Of a stretch of DNA of 64,000 bases, positions 59,526 to 64,000 are shown piece by piece; position 1 is the first letter of the stretch, and each line of letters starts with the position of its first letter. The stretch is from Onchidella celtica (Eukaryota > Mollusca > Gastropoda > Systellommatophora > Onchidiidae), in the NCBI GenBank assembly GCA_963931925.1, contig OZ007571.1, positions 14,710,506 to 14,774,505 on the forward strand. Reading direction: 5' to 3'. The translations under genes were made by a program, and so were the position numbers. The notes under the pieces were generated by a model. The model did no database searches. It was not told the origin of the DNA and was given only the letters and a program-made list of their open reading frames with translations.

Positions 59526-60370
59526 ATGGCGGCCCGCTCCACACCACAACCACTGATTTGGAGACGGAGACGTACCAGCCTGAACAAACCAGCCATGGCT
59601 TCAATACTGAATTTTCTAATTGCACGTGAGCAGGGATGAGGAATAAGGCGTGAAACGTGAGTACCTTAGAGAGGCGGCCACCTCGACATATTCATTTCCG
59701 TTCTCATTTCCTTCCATCTATTCCTAGACACTCCCTTCGTTATTGCCAACGCCCTAAGGGTCGGAACACACACAAGATATGGTGCTCGACCCGGCCCAGT
59801 CACAATCATTCTTATGGATTCGTGCCATGATATAATTATAAAACTGGCAGAAACGTGATAAAATATGACAGAAATGTATATGTAAATTCAAAATTGCCGC
59901 CAAAGGAGGTACAGCCTGCGCATAACATAGATCTAGATTGGCCATGTAATATGGCTCGAGTGAAAATGTTTTGTGCATATTTATATCTAAGAGGATTACG
60001 TTGAGAGTACACTGCAGTTCTAGCCGGTGGTGGTGTCGTGTTTCGCATGAAGGGGTGAGGATGCTGGATTGTGAAGGGTGTGTGCTGAGAGTAAGAACCA
60101 GATCTCAGTAATGCCCCCCCCCCCCCCCCGGTGTTTCGAAGTGTTAAAGGACTTTATAGTATGATCAAGTCTATCATTTCGCACGCATAATTTTATAAAA
60201 GTTATCGTTATCATTTTATATATCTAACGGGATGCGCAGTGTGTCAACTCACAAAGGCAGAGTAGTAAGACTTATTTAAAAACAAACAAAAATAAAATAA
60301 ACAAATAGTAACAAGCCAGATGAAGCAGGTCCATAATAACCACCCAGAACTGAAACCAATATTCAAACCG

Positions 60371-60404
60371 ATTTATCCCGGGCAGGGTCGGCGACCTCAG
60401 CTAG
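60371..60404 (+). mobile_element. Possible Helitron-type 3' terminus
   Basis: TTTATCCCGGGCAGGG, then GTCGGCGACCTCAG, CTAG (60401-60404) and T resembles the 3' end of the Helitron-like family (TTTATCCCGGG, stem, CTAG|T). The body upstream does not match the family, so this may be a different member or chance. Confidence 0.35.
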
Positions 60405-62279
60405 TGAATCTATAATTATGTTCAAATTAAAAATCTTGACCACTATTTCCAATCTAAAATAATTTCGCCAAAACGTTTTCATTACCAAAGTTGGTAATAT
60501 TTCATAACCGTCACGCTCTTGCTGGCAAGAGTGACAGACATTTAGATACCTTACTGTGTTTTATTGGCCAATCGGATTCCACAAAGAGAGAAAGATCATT
60601 CAAGGTATTTGTAAAAAACAATGACAATACGTTTGCATGCAGTGCATTTCGAGAGTCGCGTGGTAAACTATCATAACTTAGATTTCACGAATTTTTCTGA
60701 AGAAGTCAAAGGCTGAATAACTTTTTTTTTTTTTTTTTAGCAGACTTACTAAAATTACAATATTTAAAGAAGAAAATAATCATCGAATCCTTAATTGTTT
60801 TGTTGTTTTCTCCAGAATTTAACCCCCAACTTCTGCTTTACAAGTGCCACAAGCATGCCAACTATCTCAATTTTTGAAGAAAAAATGGAGTCGACTTACG
60901 ATTACGAGAGTTTACCACATGGTCCTCGATATATGTAATAAACAAATCAACCGTACTTTCACGAATGCAGGCTACAGTTACAGTAAAGCCATTATTCTAT
61001 CGCATGCAAGGAATATGCTTGTGGTAAAAACATATAAACAACAACTACATAAATAACTTGGCCTCAAACGGCCCTAGGAGATTCTTCCCCTCGCCAAATG
61101 TTGGTTTTCGCCGCGTGTGTCTAATACTGTAGCGGAACTGCCTGGGACAACAATGAAAACGATATTCCTTGGCTTCGGTTTCACTTTCCCTTCCACTAAA
61201 ACGAAGACGAGGGGGAATTCCCGCTGTGCTGGCTACGTCTACGAGCCTCAGTTTCGCTGTTTTCCTCGTTACAGAAAAAAAACAAAACCGTTGGAGATTT
61301 ACGTCTATTCTCTGACTGAACTCTACTATCAACAATACCAGACTCTTCAACGACATAGATGCAACCGTTTGAAAGGGAGAGAGAGAGAGAGAGAGGGTGA
61401 CAGAGTGGAACGAGCCAGATGGTAAGCGCAGAAGCAAGGAATGCAAGTGTTTTTGTTTTGCTATGTTCGATCTGTGCGCTGAAGCTGTAGTTATTTCTTG
61501 TTCATTTTCTCTGTGATCAGATCTGAAGTTTTCTTCACCAAGTGGCAACAGATTTATCCGCGAGGCTCGAACGAACTGCACAGCAAAGGTACATGAAAAA
61601 CATCAACAAAGAACCAGAATTTAACGTGCTAGGTAATTTCCTCAAGTTAAGAACGATTTGAAAAAAAAATAAAAAATTATGCAGTAAAGAGAAAATAGAC
61701 AATGAAGGGGGGAAAACTGTAATTATGCCTGACAAAACAAGGGAGGGAAAACTCCACCTGTTTTAACTCAAAGTAAATTGTTCTCCGATTATGACTTTAG
61801 TTTTTAATAATCACTAAAAATCCTATATAACCTTATCTTCTCCGCAGAGAAAAACATAACGTAAAGAATAAGAATAAAAAGAAGATGGTGAAGAAGAAGA
61901 AGAAGAAAAACAACAACAATAACAAAAGCTGAAGAAGCTGTAGTAAACCCCAACTTTAGAAACGAATAAAAAGAAAACTACACTATAAATTCTGAAATTT
62001 AAAAAGGAAACAAAATAAAAAAACAAAAAAAACCAACAAATTTTAACTTAAACTGAAACTGCAAAAACCACAATAGACAACGCCACAGATACATAGGTGT
62101 ATACTGTTTGGGTTCTGAGGTCTGCGCGGTCTACCAGTGAAGCGGCGCAGAAGAAAGATCTTGTTCGGGGAAAAAAGAAAGAGAGAGGGAGAGAGAAAAA
62201 GAGATGTGTCATTCTGGCACTAAATTTCTTTTAACCACATGCCATGCAGCCTTTTAACTTCTTATCCTTCTCCTTTGGA

Positions 62280-62640
62280 GAGTAATTATTCTTTGCCCTA
62301 ACAGCCGGGTCGTATTTCCTTCCGATGAAGACAGGCATCCTTCCCCCTCCCACCACCCCTGGCTAAAGGCTTCCTTGTGGTCAGCGGCCAAGAGAGCCCA
62401 GAAAACACGGCCTGGAACCACCTGACCCTATTTTGGCCCTCGCCCGAGGTCGCAGGGTCAATGTTTCCCATAGTGCCCTGCAGGTTGTGAGGCTTAGCCT
62501 GGGATAAGCCACTAATCTTTCCATCTTTCCCGTCTAATGGCCACATGCTCCTAACTACATCCGTGTCAGGGTTCGCCCTCAATGATAAATGCATGTTCTT
62601 ATTAGTGAGCAATCTCGGGAAAGGAAGATAAAAATACATT
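62280..62640. promoter_or_regulatory. Candidate conserved regulatory block
   Basis: About 360 bp of balanced, repeat-free sequence include CCTGGGATAAGCCACTAATC (Otx/bicoid-like GGATAAGC followed by CTAAT) and AATGATAAATGCATG. Frames are open on the minus strand for up to 113 codons, without a motif. The call is by texture only. Confidence 0.25.
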
Positions 62641-62879
62641 CATTTTTATCCTTTAATACATTATGGCTTCCCAGCAGCCTTTCCTTGTTTGTTTGTTGTT
62701 GTTTTTTCTGTTAGAGGTTTTAATATTATTTATACGCGTGAGAGCACTGGGGGTTTTGTGAACATAAAAGTAAACATATGCTGGTGTGAGAAAGCTTGAG
62801 AACTGAAGAGGAAAACAGAGACATGAAGAGTAGAGAAACGCCGGGGGTACAAGCAGGAAAGAGACACCGAGAGAGAAGG

Positions 62880-62965
62880 AGAGACTGAAAGACAGACAGA
62901 CAGACAGACAGACACACAGACAAACAGACAGACAGACAGACACACAGACAAACAGACAGACAGAT
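62880..62965. repeat. (GACA)n microsatellite
   Basis: GACA repeat with CACA/CAAA interruptions in a pattern that itself repeats (two blocks of GACAGACAGACAGACACACA). Confidence 0.93.
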
Positions 62966-64000
62966 TCCGTGCACGAGTGAGGGAGCAAAAGTTAATAAAA
63001 GTGAGTGAAAGTGTATGATAATTTCTAATACATTTAGATTCTAAGTGCATTATCGCCACTGATGACTTAGTGCTTCAACTGTACTTCCAACAGTTTGGTA
63101 TGATACCCAAACTACGTTTTCAAAGAAATTTCACGAACGTAGCTTTGAACTCTTCGTTCTCACTTGCGTCGTCAGTGTCATGTCGATACTTCACTGATAA
63201 CAAGCATTATCATAGCGACTGTGAACAAATACTAACAGTGTGGTTTCTTGGTTTTTAGGTCTTTCAAAAATCACCCGGCCAAGCAATTCGTTAAAAACAA
63301 AACATAAAATAACCAAAATACAATGTATAAATATTTATTTAAAGTGTTATTTGCTGCCGAACGTGCAAGATCACCACGTCTCTGCGGGTTCATTCACGCA
63401 TACTAAACACTACCTAAATAGCAGATTCGCTCACTATCTTACCATTACACAAGAAAAGTTATTCCCTTCGCTATGTTTTCGTACTGATGATGTTCTTTTT
63501 CCTCATTTTACTTTCTCGTCTTCTTCCATCTCTTATTTAGTGATGAGACTTTTGCTGTGACACATGTTAAAATTTCAGGTTCCCGTACTTCTGGCTCTTT
63601 GAAAAGACGGGCCTAAATATACATGGTACAAGACGTTGTCACTATGGTGTACGACCACGGACAATGACCTGCCAACATCGGAGCTGTCAGACACAAACTT
63701 CAGACTGACGATATGCCACGCAGGTCAATTCCTGTATCTAAAGCCTCAGAGTAACTGAAATGTCTGTCAAGACAGGATTGTGGAAGATGATGAAGGAAGA
63801 TAGAGGGGCCCGACTGATGGATCTCGATATAGAACCCACGGTTCTTTGTTCCACACAGATGTATCACACAATGACCTTTCAGCTCGGTCCGTGTGTCTCC
63901 GCAATTTCTTGTACGTGGACAGACAAACCGAGGAATTCGCAGTCGCGCTGATATATTGGTTCATTCCTCTATCAGAACAGATCCATTTGTCTCCAGGTTT

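Larger units (their letters stand above)
39564..64000. other. Probable first large intron or upstream region of eya; no exon recognised
   Basis: I read this 24.4 kb on the minus strand for an exon encoding the DLDET phosphatase motif and on both strands for other family motifs, and found none. It is a mix of microsatellites, poly-G/C runs, a few mobile elements and several GC-balanced blocks (40430-40870, 41830-42010, 44600-45560, 46640-46870, 50600-50890, 51850-52070, 62280-62640). Small, poorly conserved N-terminal exons of eya could be present and would not be visible to me. Confidence 0.5.

Noticed and set aside
61045-61581. 178-codon minus-strand frame
   Set aside because: No motif, contains a CT-derived SLSLS run and overlaps an equally open plus-strand frame.
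62880-62965. Regular short repeats as a CRISPR-like array
   Set aside because: It is a GACA microsatellite in a eukaryotic genome, with no spacers.

Overview
This is animal nuclear DNA. The one gene I can support is split into short exons with GT/AG borders and introns of 0.6 to more than 24 kb, and the rest is AT-rich sequence full of microsatellites, miniature transposons and other repeats. The composition (long GA/CT, GTT and TGAG arrays, a marine-invertebrate type interspersed repeat near 47.5 kb, an ATCTT-tailed LINE-like end near 22.8 kb) suggests a lophotrochozoan, most likely a mollusc. That assignment is inference.

The gene is an eyes absent (eya) homologue on the minus strand. Seven exons between 39563 and 19654 join without a frame error into 242 codons plus a stop. 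They cover nearly all of the C-terminal EYA domain, the HAD-fold phosphatase and Six-binding domain of the retinal determination network. The exon with the nucleophile motif DLDET and the low-complexity N-terminal half were not found. They should lie upstream, probably beyond 64000, which makes that intron more than 24 kb long.

Layout: 1 to about 12.4 kb is gene-poor flank with a hAT-type miniature element (5283-5472), a 47-bp tandem repeat and a pre-miRNA-like hairpin. About 12.4 to 19.65 kb is downstream of the eya stop and may be a long 3' UTR. 19.65 to 39.56 kb holds the exons. The two largest introns there carry microsatellites, GC-richer blocks that look like regulatory DNA, and a cluster of mobile elements. 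39.56 to 64 kb has no recognised exon and is probably the first large intron or upstream region of eya.

The most notable non-genic system is a family of five related elements of about 445 bp with Helitron-type ends: 5' TC after an A, and a 3' GC hairpin followed by CTAG before a T. Two copies abut head to tail, and one is split by a 365-bp element with 27-bp inverted ends and an 8-bp target duplication. Three independent hAT-type miniature elements with 8-bp duplications and several long inverted repeats are also visible. One inverted repeat starts 75 nt after the 5' splice site of a 59-nt eya exon.
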